Origin: Nakamurella sp. A5-74 | GTDB taxonomy: Bacteria > Actinomycetota > Actinomycetes > Mycobacteriales > Nakamurellaceae | Length of the DNA: 64,000 nt | NCBI RefSeq assembly: GCF_040438885.1 | Contig: NZ_CP159218.1 | Location: 1,116,001-1,180,000, forward strand | Reading direction: 5' to 3' | Shown here: piece after piece, positions 34,963-45,700 of the stretch | Numbering within the stretch: the first letter of the stretch is position 1 | Layout of the letters: each line of letters starts with the position of its first letter | The notes under the pieces: generated by a model | Seen by the model: only the letters and a program-made list of their open reading frames with translations | Told to the model about the DNA's origin: nothing | The model's database searches: none | Position numbers and translations under genes: made by a program

Positions 34963-37359
34963 ATGGACCGTAAGAAACTACTCAAGTCGCCACTGCTGTG
35001 GATCCTCGTGCTGCTGTTCGTCTACCTGCTGTACAGCTTCCTCTCGGACGAGACACGCGGGTTCAAGCAGGAGAGCACCTCTGTCGCCCTCACCCAGCTG
35101 ACGAACAAGAACGTCAGCGAGGTGACCGTCGACGACAAGGAACAGCGCCTGCGGCTGACGCTGAAGACGCCTGTCGACGGCGCGACCAAGATCATCGCCC
35201 AGTACCCCGCCGGGTCCGTCGACCAGGTCTTCGACGCCGTGAAGGTCTCCGGCGCCGACAAGTACGACACCGAGGTGACCAGCGAGTCCGCGCTGTTCTC
35301 GATCCTGCTGTACCTGATCCCGGTTGCGCTCATCCTGGTGTTCTTCCTGTGGATGATGAACAACGCGCAGGGTGGCGGCAACAAGGTGATGTCGTTCGGC
35401 AAGTCCAAGGCGAAGTTGTTGACCAAGGACATGCCGGCCACCAAGTTCGCCGACGTCGCCGGCGCGGACGAGGCCGTGGAGGAGCTCGACGAGATCCGGG
35501 ACTTCCTGCAGAACCCGGGGCGCTACCAGGCCCTGGGCGCCAAGATCCCGAAGGGCGTGCTGCTCTACGGCCCACCCGGAACGGGTAAGACGCTGCTCGC
35601 CCGCGCGGTCGCCGGCGAGGCAGGGGTGCCGTTCTACACGATCTCCGGCTCGGACTTCGTCGAGATGTTCGTCGGTGTCGGCGCTTCCCGGGTGCGCGAT
35701 CTGTTCGAGCAGGCCAAGGCCAACGCGCCGTCGATCGTGTTCATCGACGAGATCGACGCCGTCGGCCGGCACCGCGGCGCCGGCATGGGCGGCGGCCACG
35801 ACGAACGCGAACAGACGCTCAACCAGCTGCTGGTGGAGATGGACGGCTTCGACACCAAGGGCGGCGTCATCCTGATCGCGGCCACCAACCGGCCCGACAT
35901 CCTGGACCCCGCGCTGCTGCGGCCCGGTCGCTTCGACCGCCAGGTCCCCGTCTCCGCACCCGACCTGCGCGGCCGCGAGGCCGTGCTGGCGGTGCACTCG
36001 CGCGGCAAGCCGTTCGCCGCCGGCGTCGACTTCACCTCACTGGCCAAGCGCACCGTCGGGATGTCCGGCGCCGATCTCGCGAACGTGATCAACGAGGCCG
36101 CGCTGCTCACCGCGCGCACCCACGGCACGCAGATCACCAACGAGGCCCTTGAAGAATCCGTCGACCGTGTCGTCGGTGGGCCGGCCCGCAAGGGTCGGGT
36201 GATCTCCGAGCACGAACGCAAGATCACCGCCTACCACGAGGGTGGTCACGCGTTGGCGGCGTGGGCGATGCCCGGTCTCGAGCCGGTCTACAAGGTCACG
36301 ATTCTGCCGCGTGGACGGACCGGTGGCCATGCCCTCGTCGTCCCCGAGGACGACAAGCAGCTGATGACGCGGTCCGAGATGATCAACCGCCTGGTGATGG
36401 CCATGGGTGGCCGCGCCGCGGAGGAGCTGGTCTTCGCCGAGCCGACCACGGGCGCGTCCTCGGACATCGCCCAGGCGACAAAGATCGCCCGCGCCATGGT
36501 CACCGAGTACGGGATGAGCGCCAAGCTCGGGGCCGTCAAGTACGGGACGGGTGATGACGAGCCATTCCTGGGTCGCACCTACGGGCACGGCCCCGACTAC
36601 TCCACCGAGGTCGGCTCGGAGATCGACCATGCGGTGCGGGCACTGATCGAGGCTGCGCACACCGAGGCCTACGAGGTGCTCAACACCTACCGCGACATCC
36701 TCGACGTGTTGGCCGGCAAGCTGCTCGAGAAGGAGACGCTGGACCGCAAGGACCTCGAGGAAATCTTCCGCGGCGTCGAGAAGCGGCCGCGCATCACCGC
36801 CTTCGACGAGTGGGGCGAGCGGCTGCCGAGCGATCGGCCGCCGATCAAGACGCCGCGCGAGCTGGCCATCGAACGCGGTGAGCCGTTGCCCGAACCGCCT
36901 GTGCTGCAGAAGGTTCCGGTGGCATCGGCGCCGCAGCAGCAGGGCCAGCCGGGCCAGTACGGTCCGCCGACCGGGCAGCAGCCCTATCGCCCGTACGGTG
37001 CTCCGCCGCCCCCGGGGCCCGGCTACCAGCCGCCGCCGAACTGGAACGGTGGCGTCGTCTCGGGCCCGCTGGGTCCGCCGCCGTGGCAGGGCGGGCAGCG
37101 AGGTCCGAACAGTGCGCCCGGCCAGCCGTCGTCGGGTCACCAGGGTAGTCTGCACCAGGGCAACGGTCAGCCTCGGCCGCCACAGAACGGCGCTCCGTAC
37201 CAGAGCAACGGTCAGAACGGTCAGGGTCAGAACGGTCAGGGTCAGAACGGGCAGGGTCAGAACGGTCAGCACGGGTCCGGTCAGCACGGCCAGCCGCAGC
37301 CGCAGCCGCCCGCCGATCCCCCGGCCGACCCCTGGGCGGCGCCTGGAGACGAGCGGTGA
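34963..37359 (+). CDS. ftsH: ATP-dependent zinc metalloprotease FtsH
   Basis: 798 residues, larger than E. coli FtsH because of a C-terminal tail. Two transmembrane helices (about 8-26 and 106-126) flank a periplasmic segment. The AAA+ domain has Walker A GPPGTGKT (203-210), Walker [12 protein letters not shown] and the second region of homology [19 protein letters not shown]. The protease has HEGGH (425-429). The last ~150 residues are Pro/Gln/Gly/Asn-rich with several NGQGQ repeats (about 37200-37270). The stop overlaps folE by 4 nt, starting the folate operon. It degrades membrane and soluble proteins at the inner face of the membrane. Confidence 0.97.
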   Translation: MDRKKLLKSPLLWILVLLFVYLLYSFLSDETRGFKQESTSVALTQLTNKNVSEVTVDDKEQRLRLTLKTPVDGATKIIAQYPAGSVDQVFDAVKVSGADKYDTEVTSESALFSILLYLIPVALILVFFLWMMNNAQGGGNKVMSFGKSKAKLLTKDMPATKFADVAGADEAVEELDEIRDFLQNPGRYQALGAKIPKGVLLYGPPGTGKTLLARAVAGEAGVPFYTISGSDFVEMFVGVGASRVRDLFEQAKANAPSIVFIDEIDAVGRHRGAGMGGGHDEREQTLNQLLVEMDGFDTKGGVILIAATNRPDILDPALLRPGRFDRQVPVSAPDLRGREAVLAVHSRGKPFAAGVDFTSLAKRTVGMSGADLANVINEAALLTARTHGTQITNEALEESVDRVVGGPARKGRVISEHERKITAYHEGGHALAAWAMPGLEPVYKVTILPRGRTGGHALVVPEDDKQLMTRSEMINRLVMAMGGRAAEELVFAEPTTGASSDIAQATKIARAMVTEYGMSAKLGAVKYGTGDDEPFLGRTYGHGPDYSTEVGSEIDHAVRALIEAAHTEAYEVLNTYRDILDVLAGKLLEKETLDRKDLEEIFRGVEKRPRITAFDEWGERLPSDRPPIKTPRELAIERGEPLPEPPVLQKVPVASAPQQQGQPGQYGPPTGQQPYRPYGAPPPPGPGYQPPPNWNGGVVSGPLGPPPWQGGQRGPNSAPGQPSSGHQGSLHQGNGQPRPPQNGAPYQSNGQNGQGQNGQGQNGQGQNGQHGSGQHGQPQPQPPADPPADPWAAPGDER

Positions 37360-37994
37360 CGGTGTCCGGAGTCCGCGAGAACTCGGACGGGCGAGCGCCC
37401 GACTCCCGTCCGGGGACGGCAGAGCGCGTCTTCGACCACGAGCGCGCTGAGGCGGCGGTCCGGGAACTGCTCCTCGCTGTCGGCGAGGACCCGGAACGCG
37501 CCGGCCTGCTCGACACCCCCCGCCGGGTTGCGAATGCTTACGCCGAGCAGTTCTCCGGGCTGTACAGCGAGCCGGACGAGGTGCTGCTCACGCAGTTCGA
37601 GGAGCGGCACTCGGAGCTCGTGCTGATGCGCGACATCGACATGTACTCCACCTGCGAACACCACCTGGTGCCGTTCTTCGGCAAGGCCCACGTCGGGTAC
37701 ATCCCCGGGCGCAACGGCCGGGTGACGGGCCTGTCGAAATTGGCGCGACTGGTGGACGGGTACGCGAAGCGTCCGCAGGTGCAGGAGCGGCTCACCACCG
37801 AGATCGCAGATGCCATGGTGCGCAGGTTGCAGCCGGCCGGAGTGATCGTGGTGGTCGAGGCAGAGCACCTGTGCATGGCCATGCGGGGGATCCGCAAGCC
37901 CGGAGCGGTGACCACCACTTCCGCGGTGCGGGGGATCCTGCAATCGCAGGCCAGCACGAGAGCCGAGGCCATGAGCCTCATCACCGGGCGATGA
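37356..37994 (+). CDS. folE: GTP cyclohydrolase I
   Basis: 212 residues from a GTG overlapping the ftsH stop. [20 protein letters not shown] carries the zinc Cys and His residues, [16 protein letters not shown] the second zinc Cys, and [20 protein letters not shown] the active-site lysine region. It converts GTP to 7,8-dihydroneopterin triphosphate, step one of folate synthesis. Stop and next start overlap (ATGA at 37991-37994), so folE-folP are translationally coupled. Confidence 0.98.
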   Translation: MTVSGVRENSDGRAPDSRPGTAERVFDHERAEAAVRELLLAVGEDPERAGLLDTPRRVANAYAEQFSGLYSEPDEVLLTQFEERHSELVLMRDIDMYSTCEHHLVPFFGKAHVGYIPGRNGRVTGLSKLARLVDGYAKRPQVQERLTTEIADAMVRRLQPAGVIVVVEAEHLCMAMRGIRKPGAVTTTSAVRGILQSQASTRAEAMSLITGR

Positions 37995-38935
37995 CCGACG
38001 GCGCATCGTCGCCGGCTCGCCCGTTCGTGGCTTTCGCACCGCGGCCGTGGGTGATGGGAATCCTCAACGTCACCCCCGACTCCTTCTCCGACGGCGGTCA
38101 GTTCGCCACCACAGCGAGTGCGCTGGAACACGGCCGACAGCTGGTGACCGAGGGCGCCGACCTGGTCGACGTCGGCGGTGAGTCGACCAGACCCGGCGCC
38201 CATCGGGTGCCGGTCGAGCAGGAGCTGGCCAGGGTGCTGCCGGTGATCGCCGAGCTCGCGGGCGAGGGCATCATCTGCTCCGTCGACACGACCCGGTCCA
38301 CGGTGGCGGAAGCGGCGATCGAAGCCGGTGCGGCGCTGGTGAACGACGTCTCGGGCGGCCTCGCCGATCCGCGGATGGCCGCCGTCGTCGCAGCCGCCGG
38401 GGTGCCGTGGGTGCTCATGCACTGGCGTGGCCGCAGTGCGCAGATGGCTGGAATGGCCGACTACCGGAACGTCGTGACCGAGGTTCGGGACGAGTTGCTG
38501 CGGCAGGTGGAGCGGGCACTGCAGGCCGGCGTCGACGAGCGCGCGCTGGTGCTGGATCCCGGGTTGGGCTTCGCCAAGTCCGGTGGCCACAACTGGACGC
38601 TGTTGACCCACCTGGAGGTGCTCGTCGAGCTCGGACTGCCGGTGCTCGTCGGGACATCCCGCAAGCGCTTCCTGGGGGAACTGTTGGCCGATGCGGATGC
38701 GGTACCCCGGCCGCCCGCAGAGCGTGACGTTGCCACCGCCGTCTCCTCGGCCCTCGTGGGCGAGGCCGGAGTCTGGGGGGTACGCGTGCACGCCCCACGA
38801 CCGACCAGGGACGCGCTCGCCGTCGCTGCTGCCGTTCGGGGACCGGGACTGCTGCGCACGCTGACCCGAGACACCCCGCCGGCACCGTTGGTCGGCGACG
38901 GCCCCTACCTGTTCGGGAGAGTGACCCATGGCTGA
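37991..38935 (+). CDS. folP: Dihydropteroate synthase
   Basis: 314 residues. The N-terminal block [15 protein letters not shown] and [14 protein letters not shown] are the two DHPS signatures; [22 protein letters not shown] and [12 protein letters not shown] follow in order. It joins p-aminobenzoate to the pterin and is the sulfonamide target. The C-terminal tail ([17 protein letters not shown]...) is longer than in E. coli. It overlaps folB by 8 nt. Confidence 0.97.
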   Translation: MTDGASSPARPFVAFAPRPWVMGILNVTPDSFSDGGQFATTASALEHGRQLVTEGADLVDVGGESTRPGAHRVPVEQELARVLPVIAELAGEGIICSVDTTRSTVAEAAIEAGAALVNDVSGGLADPRMAAVVAAAGVPWVLMHWRGRSAQMAGMADYRNVVTEVRDELLRQVERALQAGVDERALVLDPGLGFAKSGGHNWTLLTHLEVLVELGLPVLVGTSRKRFLGELLADADAVPRPPAERDVATAVSSALVGEAGVWGVRVHAPRPTRDALAVAAAVRGPGLLRTLTRDTPPAPLVGDGPYLFGRVTHG

Positions 38936-39350
38936 CCGGATCATGTTGACGGGGCTGAAGGTCCGTGGCCATCACGGCGTCTTCGAGCACGAGAAGCGGG
39001 ACGGCCAGGACTTCGTCGTCGACGTCACCGTGTGGCTGGACCTCGCCCCGGCCGCAGAGACGGACGACCTGACGCGGACGGTGAACTACGCCGAGCTGGC
39101 CGAGCTGGCCGGCGCGGTGGTCGCCGGGGAGCCGCGGGATCTCATCGAGACGGTCGCGGCCGAGATCGCGGACGGCGTGCTGGACAGGTTCGGACCGAGC
39201 CACGGCCTGCACGCGGTCGAGGTGACCGTGCACAAACCCGGGGCGCCGATCCCGATGGACTTCGCCGATGTCGCGGTGACGGCCCGTCGGTCTGTTCGCG
39301 GTGGTCGTGGCTGGGCGACCGGCAGCACAGCAGGGAGCGAGGCCGGATGA
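38928..39350 (+). CDS. folB: Dihydroneopterin aldolase
   Basis: 140 residues. [20 protein letters not shown] with the catalytic-type GHHGVFEHE motif, then [30 protein letters not shown] and [20 protein letters not shown] are the FolB landmarks. The enzyme converts dihydroneopterin to 6-hydroxymethyl-dihydropterin. It overlaps folP by 8 nt and folK by 4 nt. The last ~20 residues are Arg/Gly-rich. Confidence 0.96.
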   Translation: MADRIMLTGLKVRGHHGVFEHEKRDGQDFVVDVTVWLDLAPAAETDDLTRTVNYAELAELAGAVVAGEPRDLIETVAAEIADGVLDRFGPSHGLHAVEVTVHKPGAPIPMDFADVAVTARRSVRGGRGWATGSTAGSEAG

Positions 39351-39835
39351 GCGACGCGGTGCTGTCGTTGGGGTCGAACATCGGCGACAGTCGGCATTTC
39401 CTGGCCGATGCCGTAGAGCAGCTCGGCGTCGAGGTGCGTGCGGTGTCGTCGCTGTACCGGACGCCACCGTGGGGAGGTGTCGACCAGGACGACTTCCTGA
39501 ACATCGCAGTGCTCTGCACCAGCTCGCAGGACGCTGCTGACGACCCACATTTCTGGTTGCGGCGCTGCCACGAGCTGGAGGAGACCGCCGGACGGACCCG
39601 CGAGGTGCGTTGGGGGCCGCGCACCCTCGATGCAGACGTGGTGGTCGTCGGCGAGCTGGAGTTCTCGGACGCGACGCTGACGATCCCGCACCCGCTCGCG
39701 CACGAGCGGGCATTCGTCCTGGTGCCGTGGGCGGAGATCGATCCGGCCGCAGAGCTGCCCGGTCACGGACCGATCGAGCAACTGATCGTCGGGCTCGATG
39801 TCTCCGACATCGAACGGGTTGGCCAGCTGCGATGA
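39347..39835 (+). CDS. folK: 6-hydroxymethyl-7,8-dihydropterin pyrophosphokinase
   Basis: 162 residues. [20 protein letters not shown] and [19 protein letters not shown] are HPPK landmarks. [20 protein letters not shown] contains the R-x-x-D-x-D metal/ATP motif, followed by [19 protein letters not shown]. It adds pyrophosphate to the pterin for FolP. Overlapping starts and stops with folB and the DUF3180 gene show one operon. Confidence 0.97.
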   Translation: MSDAVLSLGSNIGDSRHFLADAVEQLGVEVRAVSSLYRTPPWGGVDQDDFLNIAVLCTSSQDAADDPHFWLRRCHELEETAGRTREVRWGPRTLDADVVVVGELEFSDATLTIPHPLAHERAFVLVPWAEIDPAAELPGHGPIEQLIVGLDVSDIERVGQLR

Positions 39836-40374
39836 GCGGGGCTCCCGCAGGCTCCGGGCTGGGTCTGACCCGCTGGCGTGACCTGGCGATCGTGGCCGTG
39901 ATCGCAGCGGTGGCGGTGAAACTGCTGCTGGTGTGGAACTACCAACGCATCCCGGCGCTGCCCGCCGCCGCCGGCGTACCGGCTGCGTTGATCGGTATCG
40001 GCGAGCTCGCCTTCGGGATCGGGTTGCGTCGTCGGATCGCCGAGCGGGCAGCCGAGCGGACCGGGGGCACGCTGGATCCGGCGGCCGTTCGACGGCGTCC
40101 GCTGGAGCCGCTGATGGTTGCCCGGGTGCTGGCAGTGGCCAAGGCCACAGCGCTGGCCGGAGCCGCCGTGGTCGGGTTGTTCGTCGGCATCCTGGTGCAC
40201 GTGGTGCCATCTGCGGCGTTGGTGGCCGCAGCAGGTCAGGACCGGACTGCTGCGGTGATCGGTGTGGTGTGCGCACTGGTGCTGACCGGGGGAGGGTTGT
40301 TCCTGGAACGCAGCTGCCGGGCGCCGGGGGAACCCGTTGGCGACCCGCACGGCCGGTATTCTCCCGAGACATGA
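39832..40374 (+). CDS. DUF3180 family membrane protein
   Basis: 180 residues, ATGA overlap with folK. Four hydrophobic helices (about 19-35, 43-63, 98-128, 138-155), with the RRRIAERAAERTGGTLDPAA cytoplasmic loop and PLEPLMVARVLAVAKATALA block that mark DUF3180 (Rv3605c type as I recall). It always seems to follow folK in actinobacteria; function unknown. Stop overlaps the next gene (ATGA at 40371-40374). Confidence 0.9.
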   Translation: MSGAPAGSGLGLTRWRDLAIVAVIAAVAVKLLLVWNYQRIPALPAAAGVPAALIGIGELAFGIGLRRRIAERAAERTGGTLDPAAVRRRPLEPLMVARVLAVAKATALAGAAVVGLFVGILVHVVPSAALVAAAGQDRTAAVIGVVCALVLTGGGLFLERSCRAPGEPVGDPHGRYSPET

Positions 40375-42302
40375 CCACGTCAGCGACACCGCGCCGTCGC
40401 GGGTCGAGCCCTCTGTCGTTGCGGCTGCTGCTCATCTCCGGATTTCTGTTCGCCGCCGTCGCGGTGGTGATGGTGTTCCTGTATCCGGACGACGACCGCT
40501 GGCTGCGGATGGGTGTGCTGCTGGCGGTGTGGGCGGCGCTCATGACGGCCTTCGCGGTGGCCAAGGCGCGGAGCGAGACGAAGGCCGTTGTACAGCGGGA
40601 AGCCGAGATCACCCGCACCTACGAGCTGGAGCTGCACCGCGAGGTGACGGCGCGACGTGAGTTCGAGCTGTCGTTGAGCCAGCAGGTGCGCAGCGAGGTC
40701 GAGACGCAGCACACCCAGGAGATCAAGGGACTGCGCGAGCAGCTGGATCGGCTGACCGAGACGCTCAGTTCCCTGCTCGGTGGCGACCTGCTGGTGGAGC
40801 GGTTGACCCTGTCGGCCGAGTCCACCAGGGTGCGTGGGCTGGGTGACGGTCAGCGCGGCCGGCTCACCGGCGTGCAGCGTGCTGCTCTGCAACGCGCGCA
40901 GGACTCAGCGCACGTGGACACAGCACCCGAGGACACAGCGCCCGATGACGAGACGATCGAGGCCGAGCTGGTCGACGACGCGCATGCCCGGGCCGCAACC
41001 GAGTCGGCCGGCGTGCCGGCCCGGAGGCCCGAGCCTGCGCGCATCGGTGGCGGGGTTGTCGGTGGCGGGGGTGGCGGTGGCGTGCACCCGGTCGTCCGCA
41101 GCGAGGCGCCGGCCGCGGCCTGGGCGAGCCGTCACCGCCATGACGTGCAGCAGGCCGCGGCCGCGGTGGCGGCGGATGCCGATGCGCGGCGGCGGGCTGC
41201 TGAGCGGGCACGCGAGCAGGAACAGGCGCACGTGAAGGCGCGGCAGGAGCAGCAGCAGGCCGAGCAGGACAGGGACGCCCGCGCGGCTCGCGAACAGCAC
41301 GAGCGCGAGGCGGCGGAGAAGACCGCGCGGGAGACTGCTGAGCGGTTGACCCGTGAACGTCAGGAAGCTATCACGACGGCCGAGGCCGAGCGCACGGCCA
41401 GAGCGACGGCGGAGGAAGCAGCGCGGGCCGCTGTGGCAGAGGCCGAGAGCGAGCGTCGTGCCAGGGAACCGGCAGAGGAGGCTGCGCAGATGCTGGTGAC
41501 CCAGCGCGAGGAGCAACTGCGCAAGGTCACGAGCGAACGGGACTCCGAGGCGGCCAGGGCGGCGTCGATCGCCAGGGCCGAGCAGAACGCCCGCGCCGCT
41601 GCGGCGGCGCGGCAGACGGAGACCGATCGGCAGGACCGGGGACGTCGGGATGCCGAGGCAGCGGCTCTGCAGCAGCAGCTGGCCCAGGAGCGAGCTGAGC
41701 AGGAGCGGGTCGAGCGGGAACGGCGTGAACAGGAGCGGGAGCGTCGCGCGCAGGAGGATGCCCAGCGATTCGGGCGGCAGCGCGGCGAGAGCGAGCGGCA
41801 GGCTCCGGTGTTGCGCGGCGCGTTCTCAGTGGTCGCCCGCGGTCCGGAACCGATGCCGTGGCCACCCGGTGCGGCCTTGCCGGTTGCTGCCGAACTGGTC
41901 GGTCAGCCGGAACCGGTTGCCCGGCCGGTCGCTGAGCTGAGCGACTCTGCGTCGGACGAGACTGCGCCGGACGAGACTGCGTCGGAGGAGACTGCGCCGG
42001 ACGAGACTGCGCCGGACGAGACTGCGCCGGACGAGACTGCGCCGGACGAGACTGCGCCGGACGAGACTGCGCCGGACGAGACTGCGCCGGACGAGACTGC
42101 GCCGGACGAGACTGCGCCGGACGAGACTGCGCCGGACGAGACTGCGCCGGACGAGACTGCGCCGGACGAGACTGCGCCGGACGAGACTGCTGCCGCGGGT
42201 GGACACGAGAACGACGGCACCAGGACGTCGGTGGCCGATCTGCTCGCCTCCCTGGGAGCCAACACTGGAGAGCCGCGGCGGCGACGGCGCGCCGAGGACT
42301 GA
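40371..42302 (+). CDS. DUF6779 membrane protein with coiled coil and DETAP repeat tail
   Basis: 643 residues. Two N-terminal transmembrane helices (about 18-38 and 45-64) precede an Arg/Glu-rich cytoplasmic part. Residues about 75-140 and 265-480 are strongly charged, Ala-rich heptads and probably a long coiled coil. The tail has 16 tandem copies of DETAP-like pentapeptides (nt 41955-42194) and a basic end PRRRRRAED. It is the Rv3604c-like gene that closes the ftsH-fol operon. Beyond it, synteny with mycobacteria is lost. Its role is unknown; envelope or cell-division scaffolding is speculative. Confidence 0.8.
   Translation: MTTSATPRRRGSSPLSLRLLLISGFLFAAVAVVMVFLYPDDDRWLRMGVLLAVWAALMTAFAVAKARSETKAVVQREAEITRTYELELHREVTARREFELSLSQQVRSEVETQHTQEIKGLREQLDRLTETLSSLLGGDLLVERLTLSAESTRVRGLGDGQRGRLTGVQRAALQRAQDSAHVDTAPEDTAPDDETIEAELVDDAHARAATESAGVPARRPEPARIGGGVVGGGGGGGVHPVVRSEAPAAAWASRHRHDVQQAAAAVAADADARRRAAERAREQEQAHVKARQEQQQAEQDRDARAAREQHEREAAEKTARETAERLTRERQEAITTAEAERTARATAEEAARAAVAEAESERRAREPAEEAAQMLVTQREEQLRKVTSERDSEAARAASIARAEQNARAAAAARQTETDRQDRGRRDAEAAALQQQLAQERAEQERVERERREQERERRAQEDAQRFGRQRGESERQAPVLRGAFSVVARGPEPMPWPPGAALPVAAELVGQPEPVARPVAELSDSASDETAPDETASEETAPDETAPDETAPDETAPDETAPDETAPDETAPDETAPDETAPDETAPDETAPDETAPDETAPDETAAAGGHENDGTRTSVADLLASLGANTGEPRRRRRAED
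41955..42194 (+). repeat. Sixteen tandem 15-bp in-frame repeats (DETAP)
   Basis: The unit GACGAGACTGCGCCG repeats every 15 nt. Two early units read GTCG instead of GCCG-type ends and one starts GAG instead of GAC; the rest look identical. Copy number can change without a frameshift. Confidence 0.95.
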
Positions 42303-42345
42303 GCTCGAGCGGGTCTGGCTCGCTCGTGGGAACGGATCGGAGCGG

Positions 42346-42630
42346 TCAGTGCCGGGCCACGTCGCCGAGCAGTTCGGACACCTCGATGTTGAGTGCATCT
42401 GCGAGAGCGAACACCGTGTCGAGTCGCGGGTTGCCCGAGCCCTGGCGGCCATCGGCATCACGTGAGTTGTTGCGAGAGTGTTCGATGTTCTGGACCTGAT
42501 TGCGGCTGATGCCGGCTCGCTCGGCCAGTTGCTCCTGGGTCAGGCCATGAGCTTCGCGGTACTCACGCACCCGGTTGCCGAGGTGCTCTGCCGCCCGTGC
42601 CGCCTGCTCGACGGCGCGGCGGGTGGGCAT
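42346..42630 (-). CDS. XRE-family regulator of the helicase/methylase cluster
   Basis: 94 residues from the ATG at 42630 (MPTRRAVEQAARAAEHLGNR); longer in-frame starts exist but read through the divergent promoter region. The helix-turn-helix is EAHGLTQEQLAERAGISRNQ followed by VQNIEHSRNN and LDTVFALADALNIEVSELLG. It lies divergent from the helicase gene. An inverted repeat CCCAA-N4-TTGGG in the intergenic region recurs upstream of the methylase gene, making this protein the likely shared regulator. Confidence 0.85.
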   Translation of the reverse strand: MPTRRAVEQAARAAEHLGNRVREYREAHGLTQEQLAERAGISRNQVQNIEHSRNNSRDADGRQGSGNPRLDTVFALADALNIEVSELLGDVARH

Positions 42631-42665
42631 CGTTCCAGCCTGTCGAGCAGCGTCCGAGGAGTCCG

Positions 42666-42692
42666 CCCAACAGGTTGGGTATTGTCGCGACA
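42666..42692. promoter_or_regulatory. Divergent XRE/helicase operator-promoter
   Basis: CCCAACAGGTTGGG (42666-42679) is an inverted repeat with 5-bp arms CCCAA/TTGGG and a 4-nt spacer, extendable to 6-bp arms. TATTGT (42680-42685) fits a -10 box towards the helicase, and the palindrome TGTCGCGACA (42683-42692) overlaps it. On the other strand GACAAT could be a -10 for the XRE gene. The CCCAA-N4-TTGGG motif recurs at 48443. Confidence 0.55.
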
Positions 42693-42730
42693 TCGCGTGC
42701 CGGCGCGAGATCTGCGCTGATCGGGGGAGC

Positions 42731-45700
42731 ATGGAACTCGAGGAGCTGCGCCCGCACCAGGTGCTGCGTTCGGTGTTGGTCGACACCGAGATCGTGGTGC
42801 GTGCCGTCGAGCGGATCAGCTCGGATGCCGTCCGCCTGACCTACGCGACGCCGGCGGGGGCGATCGGCGAACTGATCGCCTTCGGCGCCGACGTCCAGGG
42901 CTGGGAGGTCGTCGAGCGACCGACCCGCGGCTTCGATGCCAGCGCCGAGGAGTTCCGGCTGGTAGCGGAGGCCTGGCGGATCCGATCGGCGGCCAGCACC
43001 CGAGGGATGGGTGCCGTCACCTCCAGTGAGGTCGAGCCGCTTCCGCACCAGATCCGCGCGGTCTACGGCCCGCTCATCGAGGGTGCGCCGTTGCGATTCC
43101 TGCTGGCGGACGATCCCGGAGCCGGGAAGACCATCATGGCGGGGCTGTACATCAAGGAGTTGATCCTGCGCGACGACGTCCGCAGGTGCCTGATCGTCGC
43201 TCCCGGTGGATTGGTGGAGCAGTGGCAGGACGAGCTGCGGGAGAAGTTCGGCCTCCGGTTCGAGATCCTCTCGGCCACCATGGCCGCCGAAGCATCCGGA
43301 TCGGTGTTCGAAGAACATCCGCTGGTGATCGCGCGCATGGACCAGCTGGTCCGCAACGAGCGGATCAACGCCGATCTGGACGAGGCTGCGTGGGATCTGG
43401 TGGTGGTCGACGAAGCCCACCGGATGGCAGCGCACTACTACGGCGGTGAGGTGACGCGGACCAAACGGTTCGAGCTGGGTGAGCGGCTGGCCGAGCGCAC
43501 CCGTCACCTGCTGCTGATGACGGCGACCCCACACGCCGGCAAGGAGGAGGACTTCCAGCTGTTCCTCACGCTGCTGGACCCCGATCGATTCGCAGGTGCG
43601 TACGTCCCCGGCGTGCACGACCGCAGCACCGACGGTCTGATGCGCCGGATGATCAAGGAAGACCTGCTCACCTTCGAGGGCACTCCGCTGTTTCCCGAAC
43701 GCATCGCCCAGACCGTGCGGTACGAGCTCACCGACGCGGAGGCGGAGCTCTACGAATCGGTCACCACCTACGTGCGCACCGAGATGAACCGTGCCCAACG
43801 TCTCGACGACGGACGTGCCCGCACCGTCGGGTTCGCCCTGACGGTTCTGCAGCGGCGGTTGGCCTCCAGCCCGGAGGCGATCATGCGGTCCCTGGAACGC
43901 AGGGTCGGGCGCCTCGAGAGGCTCCGGGCCGATCTGCTGGCGGGAGTCGTCCGGGAACCCATGAGCGCGGGCGAGTTCGGCGCAGCGAGATCTGCCTTCG
44001 ACGGTGATGCTGATGGCTTCACCGCGGCCGAGGTCGAGGAAGCCGAGGACGCTGTGGTCGACGCCGCGACCGCGGCCCGGACGGCCCAGGAGGTCGAGGC
44101 CGAACTCATGGTCCTGCGTGACCTCGCCGCCGAATCCCGCCGGGTGCGCGATGTCGGAACGGATCGCAAGTGGGGGGAGCTGCGGACGATCCTCGATGCC
44201 GAGATCCTCGCTCAGCGCACGGCCGGAGGGGCCGACGAGGGTTCCAGCCACGCACGCAAGATCATCGTGTTCACCGAACACCGGGACACCCTGGAGTATC
44301 TGCGCCGACGGATCGTCCAACTGCTGGGCGATCCGGTTGCGGTGGAAGTGATCCACGGCGGCGTCAGCAGGCCGGAGCGTCGACGGGTGACGGCCGAGTT
44401 CACCCACAACCCCGAGTGCCGGGTGCTGGTCGCCACGGATGCGGCGGGTGAAGGTCTGAACCTGCAGGTGGCGCACCTGATGGTGAACTACGACCTGCCG
44501 TGGAACCCGAACCGGTTGGAGCAGCGGTTCGGGCGGATCCACCGGATCGGTCAGCGCGAGGTGTGTCGGCTGTGGAACCTCGTCGCGGTGAACACCCGGG
44601 AGGGTGAGGTCTTCGACCGGTTGCTCGAGAAGATCGACGAGCAGCGGATCGCCTACGGCAGCAAAGTTTTCGACGTACTCGGGGCCGCGTTCGCCGAGCG
44701 TCCGCTGCGCGAGCTGCTGCTCGACGCGATCCAGTACGGCGATCGGCCCGAGGTCCGCGCCCGGATGCATCAGCAGATCGATGCCTCGGTCGCGGCGGGG
44801 CTCGCGGAACTCGTGCGGGAACGGTCGATCGCCGCGCCGCCGATGTCGGCAGAGGAGCTGGAGCGGATGCGGCGCGAGATGGCGGAGGCGAAGGGCCGCA
44901 AGCTCGAACCGTTCTACATCGCGCAGGCGTTCCGGGGGATCTTCGGGCGGCTGGGTGGCCGGCTGGTCCGGCGGGAGAGCGGTCGCTTCGAGATCACCCA
45001 CGTGCCGGCAGCGCTGCGGGCGCAGCCGGGCCGTGCCATCGCCAGTCGCTTTGAGCGGGTGACTTTCGACCAGCAGCAGGTGGCCCCGGCTTCGGGGGCC
45101 CGAGCAGAGCTGCTGGCACCTGGGCATCCTCTGCACGACGAGGTGCTCGACACGGCGATCCGATCGTGGGGGTCGGTGCTGGAGCGCGGGACCGTGCTGG
45201 TGTCCGAGGCGCTGCAGGAGCCGCGTCTGTTGGTCGGGGTCCGCTTGGAGGTCGTCGACCAGGCAGGTTCGGTGCCGGCGGTGCGGTTCGGCTATCTGTG
45301 GGCCGATGCAGACGGTCGGGTGGAGCCGTTGGGGGATGCGCCCTATCTGGATCTCGAGGAGGCGGCGGATTCGGAGCCGGTGCGAGCAGCGCGGTCCGAC
45401 GGCCGGTGGACAGGCGTGGAACGTGCTGTGGTGGACGCTGTGATCGGTGGTGCTCTCCCGGAGTTCCTGGCCGAGATTCGGAGTCGTCGGCTGCCGCAGC
45501 TGCAGCGCACCCGGGAGGCGGTGACTGCTCGTCTGTCGTCGGAGGTCAACCGGCTGACGGCTGCATCGTGGGAAGCAGCGGATCGGGCCTCCCGCGGGCT
45601 GGCGGTGCGCGAGACTCCGGAATCGTTGCAGCGCAAAGGGAACGATCTGGATGAGCGACTGCGGCGGCGGAGTGTGCAGATCAGCGCCCAGGAGAAGCTG

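Noticed and set aside
41955-42194. Non-coding satellite or replication iterons
   Set aside because: The 15-bp repeats are in frame within the DUF6779 gene and encode DETAP; no replication gene is nearby.
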